Position numbers and translations under genes: made by a program. From Lactifluus volemus (Eukaryota; Basidiomycota; Agaricomycetes; Russulales; Russulaceae), in NCBI GenBank assembly GCA_022376515.1, contig WTXI01000137.1:34723-98722 (forward strand): 64,000 nt of DNA, written 5' to 3'. Below, one piece after another: positions 1 to 11,288 of the stretch (its first letter is position 1; the number at the start of each line of letters is the position of its first letter). Under the pieces are notes generated by a model, which was not told where the DNA came from, searched no databases, and saw only the letters and a list, made by a program, of their open reading frames with translations.

Positions 1-1682
1 GCCCTGCCAGCAGTATCAACTGAGGGGGTTAAAGAGGGTTGAGAAATGGGGGTCCCAGTAAAAACCAATGGTGAAAAATCCTGGGAATTTGAGCCAGCCT
101 TATCCTGTAGGCCTAAAGGAGCCTGGGGGGGGCCATGGAGAGAGTGGGAGGGGGAGGAAGCAGAGTTAATGAGTTGTGGGTGGCTTTGAGAGCTACTAGA
201 GCTGCATCAACATCGCCTAAGGTAACCTTATCTAGAGCAGCTTTTGCCACTAGGTAGGTCTCCTGTGTGCTAGGAACATTTGCTTTTGCATGCCAGCAGA
301 CTAGCTTATAGTCATCAAGAGAGAAGACAGGGGATATATCATCATGAGAAAAAAAGACAATGGTGGTAATAAGAGTCCAAGAAGGGATGTATTACTAAAG
401 ATAACAGTTAGAGATGGGAATTGCTTTCAGGCCACAGCAACCTCTGCTGAATCACTAATATAAATGGTCAAAGGTTACTAAATGACACAATTTTTGAATT
501 ATGCACAAGATAGAAACAACTGGTAACAGGTCAAAGCCAGGAGTACCAGGTAGAGAAGAGGGTCAGCATAAACACTTCACTTTTTTTTTTTTGTAAAGTA
601 ATGTATTAGATAGTTAAAGATAGTAACTAGGTTATCTAACAGCACTACCTAATGTACTGGAGCAGGCCATGTTAGTGTTGCCACAGTCTAGCTTAAAGTA
701 GTTTAACTGATAAACCAAACTGCATTTTAGCCAGATTAAGCTAAAAATTTAGCTTATGGTTAAGTCAATTTGCTAACTACAGGAAGTTAGTAAGTGACAG
801 TTTCAAGTGACTTAGACCATGGCTAGTTACCATATGCAGACTACAGTATATTTATTACCTAATAAGGACAATTTTCAACCATCAATTTTCACACTGCTCC
901 CATTAATTTCTACCTGCTCCCATTAATTTCTATACTGCTCCCCTATCAGACACACTATCACTATCTGTTGCACTCCCCCTCTTTATCCTATGCCTTCATG
1001 TCCTTGGTTTCAAGTCCCCTGGTTCCCCCTTCCTGCATGGAACTATTCTTGGGCTGTCTTAACTTGTTGTCTGGTGGCTTTGGGTGGATTATCTGTTGTA
1101 CCCCCACTTGTCTGTCCTATGTCCTCAAGTCCTCGGTTACAAGTTCTTGGTTTCCCCTTCTTGTACTTTGGCATATATCAGGTCTATGTGACACCTACAC
1201 TACAATACATTGCTGGTAAGCTTATCTTCTACCACTGCATCAACCCATCCTTGTGATTTTGTCCATACTATTGTATTTCCAACAGCTTGCATGTCTCTTT
1301 TAAAAATTGTAGTTGTAGCATGTTTAACAGTTTATTAGAACACATTATTTATGGATCCCCCATTTTTGGAGATAATCATTGAATGAATTGTTAGAAAATA
1401 ATCTGGTATGTGATGCCATATGTTTATATTATTCTCTACTTAAACATTACAGCCAATTTATACTATTGAGTCACCACAATTAATTTTAATCCTCAAGATG
1501 CTCAAGTCTAATCTCAAGAACTCTAACATTCCTGGCTGTATGATGTTATATAAGCATATTGATGAAACACTCAAGCACTACTTAGATTCATTAGTAGCTG
1601 AACTCTAGGTATGTTATGTATATCTTGATACAAACCTTTCTGATAGCTTTGTATATAGGGTGCTAAGGGTAAGATCTTGTTT
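1..1682. other. AT-rich stretch without recognisable gene
   Basis: I see no supported gene here. The two overlapping frames near 968-1256 have no recognisable domain. A short tandem duplication of a phrase like 'ctgctcccattaatttcta' lies at about 896-945. The AT-rich, stop-filled character matches the decayed transposon that follows. Confidence 0.4.
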
Positions 1683-3505
1683 ACCATGAACAAGTGGTCT
1701 AATCCAAATAGAGAGCCATTTATGGCTGTGACAGCTCATTGAATTGAAACCAAAGCTCAATTAACTCTCACTAGACCTTAAAATTCACTCAATCTCTAAG
1801 CTAACTTGATAAGATTTATATGTGTTCCTGGACACCATACTGGGGAGCACCTGGCCCATACATGCACTCATCAATATTTTGGATCAGATTGAAATAACAG
1901 AAAAGGTTAGAGATATTTATACCATTTATAATTCAGTTATTAATCTATTTACCCTGACAGTTTACCCCTAAATAACACTTCACAATACTTCAAATAATGA
2001 TGCCCTTATAGACACATTATTTGATGAATTTTCAAGAAATAATATTGATTTTGACCAGAATACACAGTGGATTCAGTGAGTCATGTCTGTCTCCTTTTAA
2101 AAGTGATATTAATTATGTTTTAGATGTTTTTCACATGTCATAAACTTGGCTGGCTATCAAGGCAGTTCTTGTTAACATGACAAGACTTAAACATGCAGAG
2201 GAAGGTGCCCATGACTATAAACCCACTCTTAACCAGCAACACAGTTATCACAAATTCTTGATCAAGATCCCATTTCTATTGTTTGATCCTTTGTAACTTC
2301 TGTGTGTAACCTTGTTTTTTTTTTGACTAGCCTATTTTGACCACTCATGGTTCTACAGGTGTGACAGTTCTCTCTCCTCAATGACAAACTTATAGCCATA
2401 GAAAAGAGACTTACCTCTCAAGAGCTTCAGCTTGTTCAGAATGTCAGAACATAATGGTTATCAGTAAAATGGATGTTAGATTGTTTTTTATTGCTTAAAG
2501 AGGTATGTATAGCTCATTGTTTTAATGTAATCTTGATAATAAATAAATAATAGCCCATTAAGCAATTCCTTGCAAGTGATAATAGAGTGCAGTTGAAAAA
2601 GTATAAGCTAAGCAATGATGAGTGAAAGATATTTGCAGACTTTCAGAAAATTCAAGCAGTACAGTACTTTTCAATTAATATCCATGTTTAGCTAAATTTA
2701 AGACTTAAATAGATTTCTTGTATATTTTAGTAACTGCTATCTGGTGAAAAAACCCTGACTCTTCACCAAGCAGTCTCTGCATATTCAGGTATCATTAGAC
2801 TATGGGAGCAATATGTCACTGACCACCCTTAATACTTCAATATTATTGACCTTGGTCTTAACAAACTGAAAAGCTATGAAAACCATATAACACTTTGTCC
2901 TGCATATGAACTTGCCATGGGTATGTAACAGTATATACTAACTAGAGAGTATTTTATTCTCATGTCTTCTCTAGTCCTGAACCAATCTGTTAAGCTTTGC
3001 TGGCTTACTCTGTATCAGCTACATTGAGTGTCAATTACAAAGAATGAGCTTATGTAGCATGTAGGTGACCACACACTCCTGCTGCTCTCACTCAGTCAAA
3101 TGCACTTGACTTACTTGAGCTATATGACAGTTCCTCAGTTGAATCACAGGGTTTAGTATTTGAGGGTGAGAGTTACTTAAATGACTGGAGCTCAAGCACT
3201 AGTGCACGTAATTTCTGGCAGGTAAGCTCTCAAATTTACACTATTTGTGATCACATTCACATGGTGTGACTACAGGAAAATCATCTTTATTATTCAACAC
3301 TCTTTGTGCTTGCTCTTGATGTGCTTGTGATCTAAGCCTCAGCTATTCCATGTGAGCAAGTATTTTCCTTGGCCAAGGCTACAATGATAACATGGTGTAA
3401 TTAGATTAAGCTGAAGTTAATAGAGACTTTACAGCTGCTCAAGTTTTTATTTTAAAATAGGAGAGGACTGAACTTTACAGAGGGTCTCTTTGTGAAAGAT
3501 GAGAT
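1683..3505 (+). pseudogene. hAT transposase relic 1
   Basis: This is a decayed hAT-superfamily transposase with no open frame. Conceptual translation in shifting frames gives, in order, pieces parallel to the intact transposase at 21,404-29,652: a catalytic-core piece containing 'FMAVTAH' and 'GHHTGEHLA' (about 1,690-1,890), the region around the conserved Cys-x-x-His and 'NLA' (about 2,120-2,180), a 'GEKTPTLHQAV' piece (about 2,735-2,780), and a C-terminal dimerisation piece ending in 'CEQVFSLAK', 'ETLQLLKF' and 'GLNFTEG' (about 3,300-3,490). Order and orientation are those of a real gene on the plus strand. Stops and indels are frequent, so it is dead. I could not find its terminal repeats. 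It belongs to the same broad lineage as the 13.7-kb element but is clearly older. Confidence 0.75.
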
Positions 3506-3756
3506 AAATGAACTTAAGGCTCTGATAGAGTATATTAGTAACATCCCTGATGACATCAATGCCTTTATTACCAGCCTTACTAATGAGATGAGTGCATTAC
3601 AACTGTAAATCATGTTCTTGTGTTATGTAGAATGACTAGTAATTATACTATCAAGTATTGAGTTTTCATATAAAGGGTATTGATAGATAATGCCTTAGTG
3701 AGTGCATATTTGATACTACCCTCCAGCATGACAAGTACACAGAACTTAGATGGGAA

Positions 3757-3928
3757 CATCAGGAAAACCCATTTGGCCTTAAACTATATTAGATGCTCCT
3801 TAAAGCTTACTTAAGATGTTGGTAAGTAGATCCTCAACTTACCAACATTGAGGATCTAATTACCAACATCTTAAGTAAGCTTTAAGGAGCATCTAATACA
3901 GTTTAAGGCCAAATGGGTTTTCCTGATG
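3757..3928. mobile_element. 172-bp hairpin element, copy 1
   Basis: This is a near-perfect palindrome: it starts CATCAGGAAAACCC, ends GGGTTTTCCTGATG, and the two halves pair almost throughout, leaving only a few central bases. It is flanked by AA on both sides (3,755-3,756 and 3,929-3,930), a probable 2-bp target duplication. It is non-coding. Four more loci in the window carry the same sequence. Confidence 0.85.
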
Positions 3929-4010
3929 AAGTCAATGAGACACTGAGAATAAATGAACTTCAAGTTGAAATAGGTTGTATGGAGTCAGCATGCACATTAC
4001 ATATCATGTG

Positions 4011-5455
4011 TAGACTGTCTGGGGGCTGGGCCGGGCTGGGCCAGAGCCACCCCCATTTTGCCTGGCCCTGGCCCTGGCCCTCAAGGGCTGGTCTGCCTGT
4101 GGTTGGCCTGGCCCTCAGAGAGCCAGCATCAGCTGGCCCTGGCCCGACCCCAGGCCAGCCCGGGACCAACCTGGCTCTCCCCCTTAAAAAAAATAATAAG
4201 TTAATTAACTAATTTCAGTAAAAGTTTCCCATACTTGCTCACATAATCAATTCACAGCAACTTCTAACAATTGCACATATCGGGATTTGAACTCTCGACC
4301 AGTGCACACAAAAAATAATACATTTTGTCAATTTACCACTATACCATAAAGGCTCGATAAATTTTTTCTCCATAGCTTATCTTAAACAATTGTCTTGCCT
4401 CAGCCTGTGCACCTGCCACGTCACCAAGTCAACTCAAACTTGGGCCACTTGCCTCCCCTCCCACGTCCCTCTGTTTCCTTGCTTGCTTTCTGCTTCCCTC
4501 TCTGTCTGCTTTCCCACTTTCTGTCACCGCCATCGCCCCACCTTTGCCACTCTCATGCCCTTTCTGTCATCACCATTGCCCACCCTCTGTCTCGCATCCT
4601 TTGTTGCTGTGCATCACCTGTCATCACCTCTTGTGTTTTCTTTGTTGGCGCTACCACTTGCCCTCTGTTGCTGCCACTTCTCTGTTGATTTCCTGTTAGC
4701 ATGGCATATGCTGGTGCATCATGCCTTTTTTTTTTTCTTTGACTACATACACTAATTTTTTGATTTCCTATTTCCCTTCATCGCCCTGTATCCCCTTTGC
4801 TCCCTCACCCACTGGCACTGCAGGGGGTTGTTACACATGGACATTCCATGGCATCATGGTTGCTCAGTCATCACTTTTGCGACCATCCGACACCTGATGC
4901 CTGCTAATGGGGCATTTGCGTGACATCTCCCCAAAGGTTTACCTGCTGTGCTGCCTGCCTTCTCCCCTTGCCACTGCTGCTGTGGTGCTGCTGCCCCAAC
5001 GCTGCTGCTACTGCTCCAACCCCAACCCCACCGCCATTGCCCTACTGTCACTACTGCTACCCTGCTGCCACCACTACCCTGACGCCACCACCACTGCCTT
5101 GCTATCACTGCTGCTTCCCCACCGTTGTTGCTGTATCCCCACTGTTGTTGCTGCTGCCCCAATGCCACCACCACTGCTTCATCACTGCTGCATCCCCACC
5201 ATCGCTTTTGCTGCCCCAATGCCACCGCCACTGCCCCACCACCCCTGCCACTGCCCTGATGCTGCCTTTGTAGCACCACCCTACAGCCTTGCCCTCGCTG
5301 CCTCCCTACGGGTAGGGCCAGCAGGGCCAGCCCAGGGCTGGCCCTAAGGGCCACTCATAAATTTGTCCAGCCCTGGCCCTGGCCCTGGCCCTCAAGGGGC
5401 CGGTTCGGGTCGGCCCTAGGGCTGGGAGGGCCAGGCCAGGCCCGCAGACAGTCTA
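4011..5455. mobile_element. Non-autonomous hAT-like element, GGGCC-rich ends
   Basis: The ends are inverted repeats starting TAGACTGTCTG and then G/C-rich; at the right end the complement CAGACAGTCTA is seen. Both sides carry the 8-bp direct repeat ATCATGTG (4,003-4,010 and 5,456-5,463), the target-duplication length of hAT elements. The first and last 150 or so bases are crowded with the motif GGCCCT/AGGGCC and variants, resembling subterminal transposase-binding arrays. No transposase is encoded. The middle is C-rich low complexity (tandem Ctg/Cca triplets, 4,950-5,280) and a tRNA-like segment. Open frames across it are composition artefacts. Confidence 0.85.
4273..4355 (-). other. tRNA-like (A-box/B-box) segment
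   Basis: On the minus strand the segment begins near GAGCCTTTATGG and contains a TGGTATAGTGG stretch that resembles an A box, followed about 45 bases later by GTTCAAATCCC, which resembles a B box. A complete cloverleaf does not form: the acceptor ends do not pair well and the variable region is A/T-rich. It could be a tRNA pseudogene or a tRNA-derived SINE head carried inside the surrounding hAT-like element. It is not called as a functional tRNA. Confidence 0.4.
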
Positions 5456-6339
5456 ATCATGTGTCATGGTCCATGCAGGAGAGGGGCAACAAATGAAGGT
5501 GCAAACTAGACAGAACTTGAGGGCTATTTGACAGGAATGGGGAGGAAACAGGAAACAGATAACCACACTTGAAGGGGCACTGAAAAGAAGCAAGAAACCA
5601 ATGTAAGACAGAGAGGGGGATGTAGCAAGGGCTCTACCTGAAATAGCCAGACAGTGTGTCAAGGCCATTCATGATAGTACCTGTGCAGGAAAATGGAACT
5701 GAAAAAAGGGACATGGATGAATAGAGACACTGGCTTGCACACTCACAGTGTAAGTAGAGCTGCTAAAAAAAAAGGGTGTTATTAAGGCCCCATTTAGCAA
5801 TGCAAAATTTCTTAAAATTTTCACTTTCAAAATTTCTGGGAGTTTCTGGAAGTGACTCATATGACAAAGTTTTCCAAAAGTGACATGACATAAGGGCAGT
5901 TCAGCAACCATTAGTCATATAGTATTATACAGTACAACTCCCTAATTACAATGTAGAACAAGTAGGATAAGTGGTGTAACGATGGAAGGCTCAGAGAGAG
6001 TCTGAGCAACCATGGCTTGATCTGTAGGTAAGGAGAGGGTTCATCATCAGTAACTCATCACTCATCACCTCTCTGCATAAAAACTAAATAAACTATATTA
6101 AATACAAGAGATGGAATGAAATACTAGTGGAAAACACAGTATCTACCAAGACCTATAGTGTTCTTGTTAGGAGCCTACCATTCTACCTAAATCTAAGAGG
6201 CCTATAACAGCTACCTAGAAGTTAGTCTTCTAGATAGGTGGGATGTGTTTCCTGATGATGTGCCTTCCTGATGCTGACTGATCTTCATTTGGAAGCTGAA
6301 CAGCAGTTTTCTAAGGATTCAGATTTCTGCCATTTCAGA
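5456..6339. other. AT-rich stretch without recognisable gene
   Basis: Apart from the right copy of the 8-bp target duplication at its start, I see nothing supported here. It probably includes the decayed 5' part of the Plavaka-type transposase that becomes recognisable further right. Confidence 0.3.
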
Positions 6340-7595
6340 CAGCAACTCTTTTACACCTCATTAACCCAAATCCTTTTATCTCTGCATGATTGGATGTCCA
6401 CCCCTCAGATTGTTTAGTGTGGCAATGGCAAATTTTATTGTGCAATTCTTGGACTTGGTCCATATATAGCTGATTACCCTGAACAGTGTCTTCTCTCCAG
6501 TGTTGTACAAGGATGGTGCCTCAAGTATGAGCTAGGCTAAGTTATTATTTGCGCTCTGATCAATTCTTGATAGATGTCTTTCACCACCAGAGGACCTTAG
6601 CAGCAATGAAATCACTCCACACATAAAGGACCATACTATTTTTGTTACCAAGAATTATGGTTTGTTGCCTGTGTGGGACAATTTCAGCATGATTAGGGAC
6701 ATTGTAGTATGTGCTTTATACTTAACATCTGATATAGCATTACTTTAAACTCTTCCTTGTAGCCCTTCACAGAGAGCTTCTCTTGTGCCAACATTCATGA
6801 GCTTCTTTTGCCTGATCTATTACATCAACTCATTAAAGGTACATTTAAAGATCATCTCATGACATGAATTGAAGAGTACTTGGAGCTATTCAATTTGAAG
6901 CAAGAAGTCAAGAAAATTGTGAGCCAAATTAACCAACAGTAAGGGTTGTACAGCTTCAAATGACAATTCATGGATCTTGAATGTTGGAAATCACCATTGT
7001 TTCTCCCTTCTCTGGTCTTTGGAGTTTTTGCCAGGATCATGGGTTTAAACAATGGATGGGCAATGACTCTAAAGCTCTGATGAAGGTCTATCTGCTTTAT
7101 TTGTTATGTGGTAGTTGCTGATGCCATTGTTTCAAGGTTTATCTCCTAGCAATCAAAGGATATGTACCTGACAATATGGTCTGCATGCTGTGTGCCTTCC
7201 TTGACTTTTGTTACCTTGCATGGCATAACATTCTCAATTTGGAAAGTCTCAGTCAATTACATGAGGCACTGCATCTCTTCCATCACCACCGCACTGTCTT
7301 CAAAACAACTAGTGTATGCTCTAAGGGACATATTCCCCCCACCAGCACTCTATGGAACACTACCCAAAAGCCATCCATGATTTTATGGCACTCAATGGTC
7401 TGTGCTTGTCAATCTCAGAATTAAAACACATCAAGGCTATTAAGGAACTGTGGTGTCAATCCAATTAATATAATGCATTGGGGCAAATGCTTGCAACAAA
7501 TCAACCATCTGATGGGTTTTGTTCTGCAGATCCCTTGTTTCTGCAGATCCCTTGTTTCTGCACTCATTTTTGTGAAATGGATAACCAAGAGTGTG
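6340..7595 (+). pseudogene. Plavaka-type transposase relic
   Basis: Translation in changing frames gives phrases I recognise from the Plavaka transposases common in Agaricomycetes: 'LGPYIADYPEQ' (about 6,450-6,485), 'HELLLPDLLHQLIKGTFKDH' (about 6,795-6,855), 'FKQWMGNDSKALMKVYL' (about 7,045-7,095), 'GYVPDNMV' (about 7,160) and a 'FLDFCYLA' segment (about 7,200). Their order is that of the family. Several frameshifts and stops interrupt it (for example after 'KDHLMT'), so no protein can be made. The 5' third of the gene is missing or unrecognisable, and I could not define terminal repeats. The family assignment rests on recalled family motifs and not on a search. Confidence 0.65.
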
Positions 7596-8269
7596 GAATG
7601 AGAGGCCTTGGCATTACATGGCTTCAGTTGTTATTTTTCTTCTGTTTCCTTGACACAATTTATCCATATGTGTTCATCAATGACTTTCACATTGTTTTTT
7701 TTTTTTTTGTTGAATTGGTGTTTATTGTCCCTGCAAGGATGCAACAAGACATAATCTACAAGACAAGTACCAACTCATGGAAGGCAGAGTAAGAGATTAG
7801 AGAAAAGAGAAGAGTGTTTGAAGGCATGGGTGAGACAAGGCATATAGTAATAAGATGTAAGAGGCAGAGGAGACAGAGGCAACTTACAGCAGCTGCAGTC
7901 CAATGGCTTCATGTTCAAGGTGGCTCTGGTCTTGGTGGCAGGGGGTGGAGGGTCACCTGTGAAAGGAAGATGAACTTCCCTAGGCAGCATCCTCTGTGTT
8001 TAAATGAGAAGATAGAGTTGGAAGAGTGGTGGGTGATGAAGGTTAAATGCTGCTCTGCATAGAGGGGGCAGGAAAAGAGGATGTGGGAAGACTTTCACGT
8101 TGTTGGTGATCAACCAGACAGGAATACTGGCATGTGGAAGGTCAAGTGCATAGTCAATCATCAAAACAGGCATCCAATCTTGTGTGTCATCCACTTGGCC
8201 AGTATTATCCCTGCAGCACATCTCATATCTGTTTTCAAAGATGCATTGCCCATTGCTGATAATGAAACT
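7596..8269. other. Stretch without recognisable gene
   Basis: I see no domain or RNA here. There are poly-T runs near 7,695-7,710 and purine-rich sequence at 7,800-7,980. It separates the Plavaka relic from the second hAT relic. Confidence 0.3.
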
Positions 8270-8937
8270 CCTGACCTATGCTGGCCCAGCACCATGTGGC
8301 TTTCAATCCTGTGGTCACTAGTACAGATGAAGATAGCAACCTTAGACAGCATAATCTTGAGAGAAGTCAAGAGAATCCATTTCTCAGTACTGCCAGCAGC
8401 ACATCTTCTGATACTCCAGTGCAGACACAACATTCTCTAAAGACCTTCGATCTTAGGACCTCTCTTACTCTAATAGATTCTGAGATTTCTGACTCAGAAG
8501 AGATACCTCAGGCTGAGCCATTAGAACATTCTCATACACAAAGACACCAAAATGCCCCCAGGCCTGTAGACCCATTCCTTATGCAATGACAACCTCAGTA
8601 GGGACCTTGCAAAGTCATTTATTTGTACATAGTACATCCCAAGGACAGGTCTGCTTAGTGTAAAGCTCATGGCATTCCTATCACAGCAAAAAGTGCCCTG
8701 GCAGCTATTGCTGCTTTTCTATGGTGTTGAGCCTGTGTCTTAGGATTGACCTAGGCCTTAATTTTCCCAAGAGCGATTTGTGAATGCCCTGGTAGAATTT
8801 ATTGTTGCTAATGAATGACCTGGTTGGTCTTTTTTTTATCTTTTTAAAACATTTTTTTAATAACCATTTTGTAGCCTATTAGCCTTGTGGAGTCCTGACA
8901 ATTTTGGGACCTTATGCTCTTGCTATGGGAGAATATC
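8270..8937 (+). pseudogene. hAT transposase relic 2 (internally deleted)
   Basis: This aligns closely with exons 2-4 of the intact transposase at 21,404-29,652. Bases 8,278-8,580 match the exon-2 region coding for '[18 protein letters not shown]'. At about 8,580 the copy jumps to the exon-3 region, with a CCTTAT-like microhomology at the junction. Bases 8,830-8,880 still contain the exon-3/exon-4 intron, so this is a genomic and not a cDNA copy. It stops at about 8,937, where the tail of a Copia element begins. Most differences from the intact copy that I could line up are G-to-A or C-to-T. Confidence 0.85.
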
Positions 8938-8984
8938 ATCGACTTCTGATTCACATTAGAACCTGTTGTACTGACATGGGGGAG
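8938..8984 (+). repeat. Orphan 3' tail of a second Copia copy
   Basis: These bases repeat, with few changes, the sequence just before the 3' LTR at about 13,972-14,018: the end of the pol reading frame and the polypurine tract (gggggag). An internal 3' tail directly upstream of a 5' LTR shows that the left LTR was once also the right LTR of another copy, as in a tandem array sharing an LTR. Confidence 0.8.
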
Positions 8985-9227
8985 TGTTATTTGGGCTACT
9001 GTAGTGTCAGCCCAACGCTTCTTTGTATATTTGCCTTCCTTATTTAGTATATGCTTAGTCAGGCTTGCCTTTACTGCAGTGGATGGAATTCTGGGGACTT
9101 CAGTCTCATTCTCTCCACTGCAGGTCAGTTGTTATCATTGTCTTTGGTCAATATAGTCTCATTCTCTCCACTGCAGTCCCCTTGGTCCTCTGTGACTCAA
9201 GGGCCCTTCACAGCTCCAGTTAAAACA
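8985..9227 (+). repeat. Copia 5' LTR
   Basis: It is 243 bp, begins TGTTATTTGG and ends CCAGTTAAAACA. It contains an internal imperfect duplication of a phrase like 'tctcattctctccactgca'. The same LTR is found at 14,019-14,261 and, antisense, at 11,289-11,531 and 18,064-18,306; a shorter version is split around the large hAT element. Confidence 0.95.
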
Positions 9228-9239
9228 GGTTATGGGCCC
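9228..9239 (+). promoter_or_regulatory. Primer binding site matching the anticodon arm of initiator tRNA-Met
   Basis: The twelve bases after the LTR, GGTTATGGGCCC, are the complement of the anticodon region of eukaryotic initiator tRNA-Met (GGGCCCATAACC, with CAT as the anticodon) and not of a tRNA 3' end. Drosophila copia is known to prime from such an internally cleaved half tRNA. Seen: the match. Inferred: the priming mode. Confidence 0.75.
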
Positions 9240-9367
9240 TGCCCTGCATCAATAGACGCCTTTCACTCCCATTTGAACGCTTCCACTCGTTTTTACTCCT
9301 CTCTGCCTCTTACTCTCTCAAAATCACTTAAAAACATCCTTTTCATCCTCCTACACCTTCCTACACC

Positions 9368-9664
9368 ATGTCCTCTACCAAGGAATCCTCCATTTCCTCC
9401 ATTTCTCCCCTCACAAGCGAAAACTATCGACTTTGGGCTGATGACATCAAGTCCTGGCTTCAACTCAATGGTCTCTGGCGTCTTGTTTCAGGCCAGGAGA
9501 AGAAACCAGCTCCAAAACCCGAGGTCAGAGACTCCCAGGGCCAAGTCATCGCCCCTGCTGTTGCTGTGGATGAGGACAAGTTGGAGAGATGGGAGATTAA
9601 GGCTGAGAGGGCTGCTGGTGCGCTGAAGACTGCTATGACTCATGGATGTCAAGGTGCTCATTAG
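9368..9664 (+). pseudogene. Copia gag, N-terminal part before the frameshift
   Basis: The frame starts at the first good ATG after the leader (MSSTKESSISS...). It encodes the N-terminal gag region of fungal and plant Copia elements, with the 'LTSENYRLWADDIKSWL' phrase that opens such gags. It runs into a stop at 9,664. Around 9,645 the reading moves to the next frame ('VKVLIRDCEDDP'); one extra G in the run ACTCATGGATG explains the shift. The downstream ATG at 9,642 is therefore an internal codon and not a real start. Confidence 0.85.
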
Positions 9665-11288
9665 GGACTGTGAGGACGATCCTATCAAGATTTGGGACAT
9701 TCTGAAGGCCTCCTTCATCCAACAGAGGACTGCCCCTCGCTTCAATGCCTACCACACCCTCCTTTCCATCCAGAAAGACGACTCAGAGCCCCTAGACTCC
9801 CTCATCAACAAGGTGGATGAGCACATCAGGGTCATCAAGTCTCTTTCCCCATCTTCCTTCACTCTGGACGACCTCTATGATGAACTGGCAGTCATGGCCA
9901 TCATTAGGGCGCTTCCACACTCCTTTGACGACGTTGTGCGCACTATCTCCGTCCTAGACAAGTTTGACAAGCCATCTGTCATCCAGTCACTCAGAAACAT
10001 GGATCAGACATGTTCAAACCTCTCTGGGACCACCTCTGCCTTCTCTGCATCATCTACTGCGCCCAGATTGTCCTCCAAGACTTCCCAGGTGTCCTCCCTT
10101 CCTTCCCAATCCACCTCTCCTCAAAACTCACAGAATAGGGCCTCCACTCGCCCCAAATGTGACTTCTGCTCTCGCCTTGGCCATGTTGAGGCCAAATGCT
10201 TCCTCAAGGAGAAGTTGACTCGTCAATTTGGCTCTCCCTTGCCCTCTACTGCTGCCCCTGCTTCCACTGACTCTCAGTCTGCTCCTGCTGCGCCTCAGAA
10301 TGGTTCCATTGCCTCTGCAAGTGCTCTCTTCTCTGCCACACCTATTCCTCATTCTCACACCTCCTGGAACGCAGACACTGGCGCCTCAGCTCATATGACA
10401 TTCAACCGTCATTGGCTGCGAAATTTGGTGCCCCACAGGATCCCCATTCACCTAGCTGATGGATCTGTGCTGTATTCTGAAGGTGTTGGGTCGGTTCGCT
10501 TTAATCCTGTGGTGAATGGGCAGGAGATGGCGCCTCTAGAGTTCACAAATGTGCTATATGTTCCCTCCCTCTCCAGTAATCTGTTCTCTGTCCTATATCT
10601 CACAATGCATCACTCTTTCACTATCTCTATTGTGAGGGACACCCTCAACTTCATCAGGGATGGACACACTGTCATTCAGGCAAAGGTGGACACTTCTTCA
10701 AATGCTGCATTTCTGGCTGGGGAAACACTTCCAGTGGAGCAATTTGCGTCCCTCTCATCTTCTACCACTCTCCCTATGGACTGGGACCTCTGGCATCGAC
10801 ACCTCTGTCACCAACACCTTGCTGGGATCAAGAAGCTGCTCTCAGGTAACCTGGTGACTGGATTCAAGCTTGATTCTCAAGCTGATCCTGATCCGGTATG
10901 TGAAGCCTGTAAAGCTGGCAAGATGCACGCAGATCCATTCCCTCCATCGACCTCTAGAGCATCTAGACCCCTCCAACTTGTCCACAGTGATCTCCATGGG
11001 CCTGTGAAGGTGTTAACTCATCAGGGATTTCGCTACTGGGTTACCTTCATTGATGACTTCTCTCGCTTTAAGGCTGTCTATCTGTTGAAGCGCAAATCTG
11101 AGACATTCTCTGCCTTCAAACAGTTCAAGGCATGGGCAGAGAACATCACAGGACAGAGGATTGGGATGCTTAGAGATGACAAGGGAGGGGAGTACATGTC
11201 TAGGGAGTTTGACAACTTCTGCATTGATCATGGCATCCAGAGGCAGCACACAGCTAGGAATCATCCACAGCAGAATGGGGTCGCTGAG
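9642..11288 (+). pseudogene. Copia gag C-terminus, protease and integrase N-terminal half
   Basis: After the frameshift the frame encodes the gag helical region, a CCHC zinc knuckle (CDFCSRLGHVEAKC, about 10,160-10,200), an aspartic protease with the active-site phrase DTGAS (about 10,375), the integrase HHCC zinc site ('HRHLCHQH' followed by 'CEACKAGK'), and two of the three catalytic acids of integrase ('VHSDLHG' and 'RDDKGGEY'). The third acid falls in 'NGVAE', whose Glu codon lies inside the 5-bp target site of an inserted LTR. True coding stops being readable at 11,288; the remaining frame to 11,357 is antisense LTR sequence. Confidence 0.9.

Noticed and set aside
4854..5354. Long ORFs on both strands in the C-rich core
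   Set aside because: They arise from triplet-biased composition; no domain, and they overlap on both strands.
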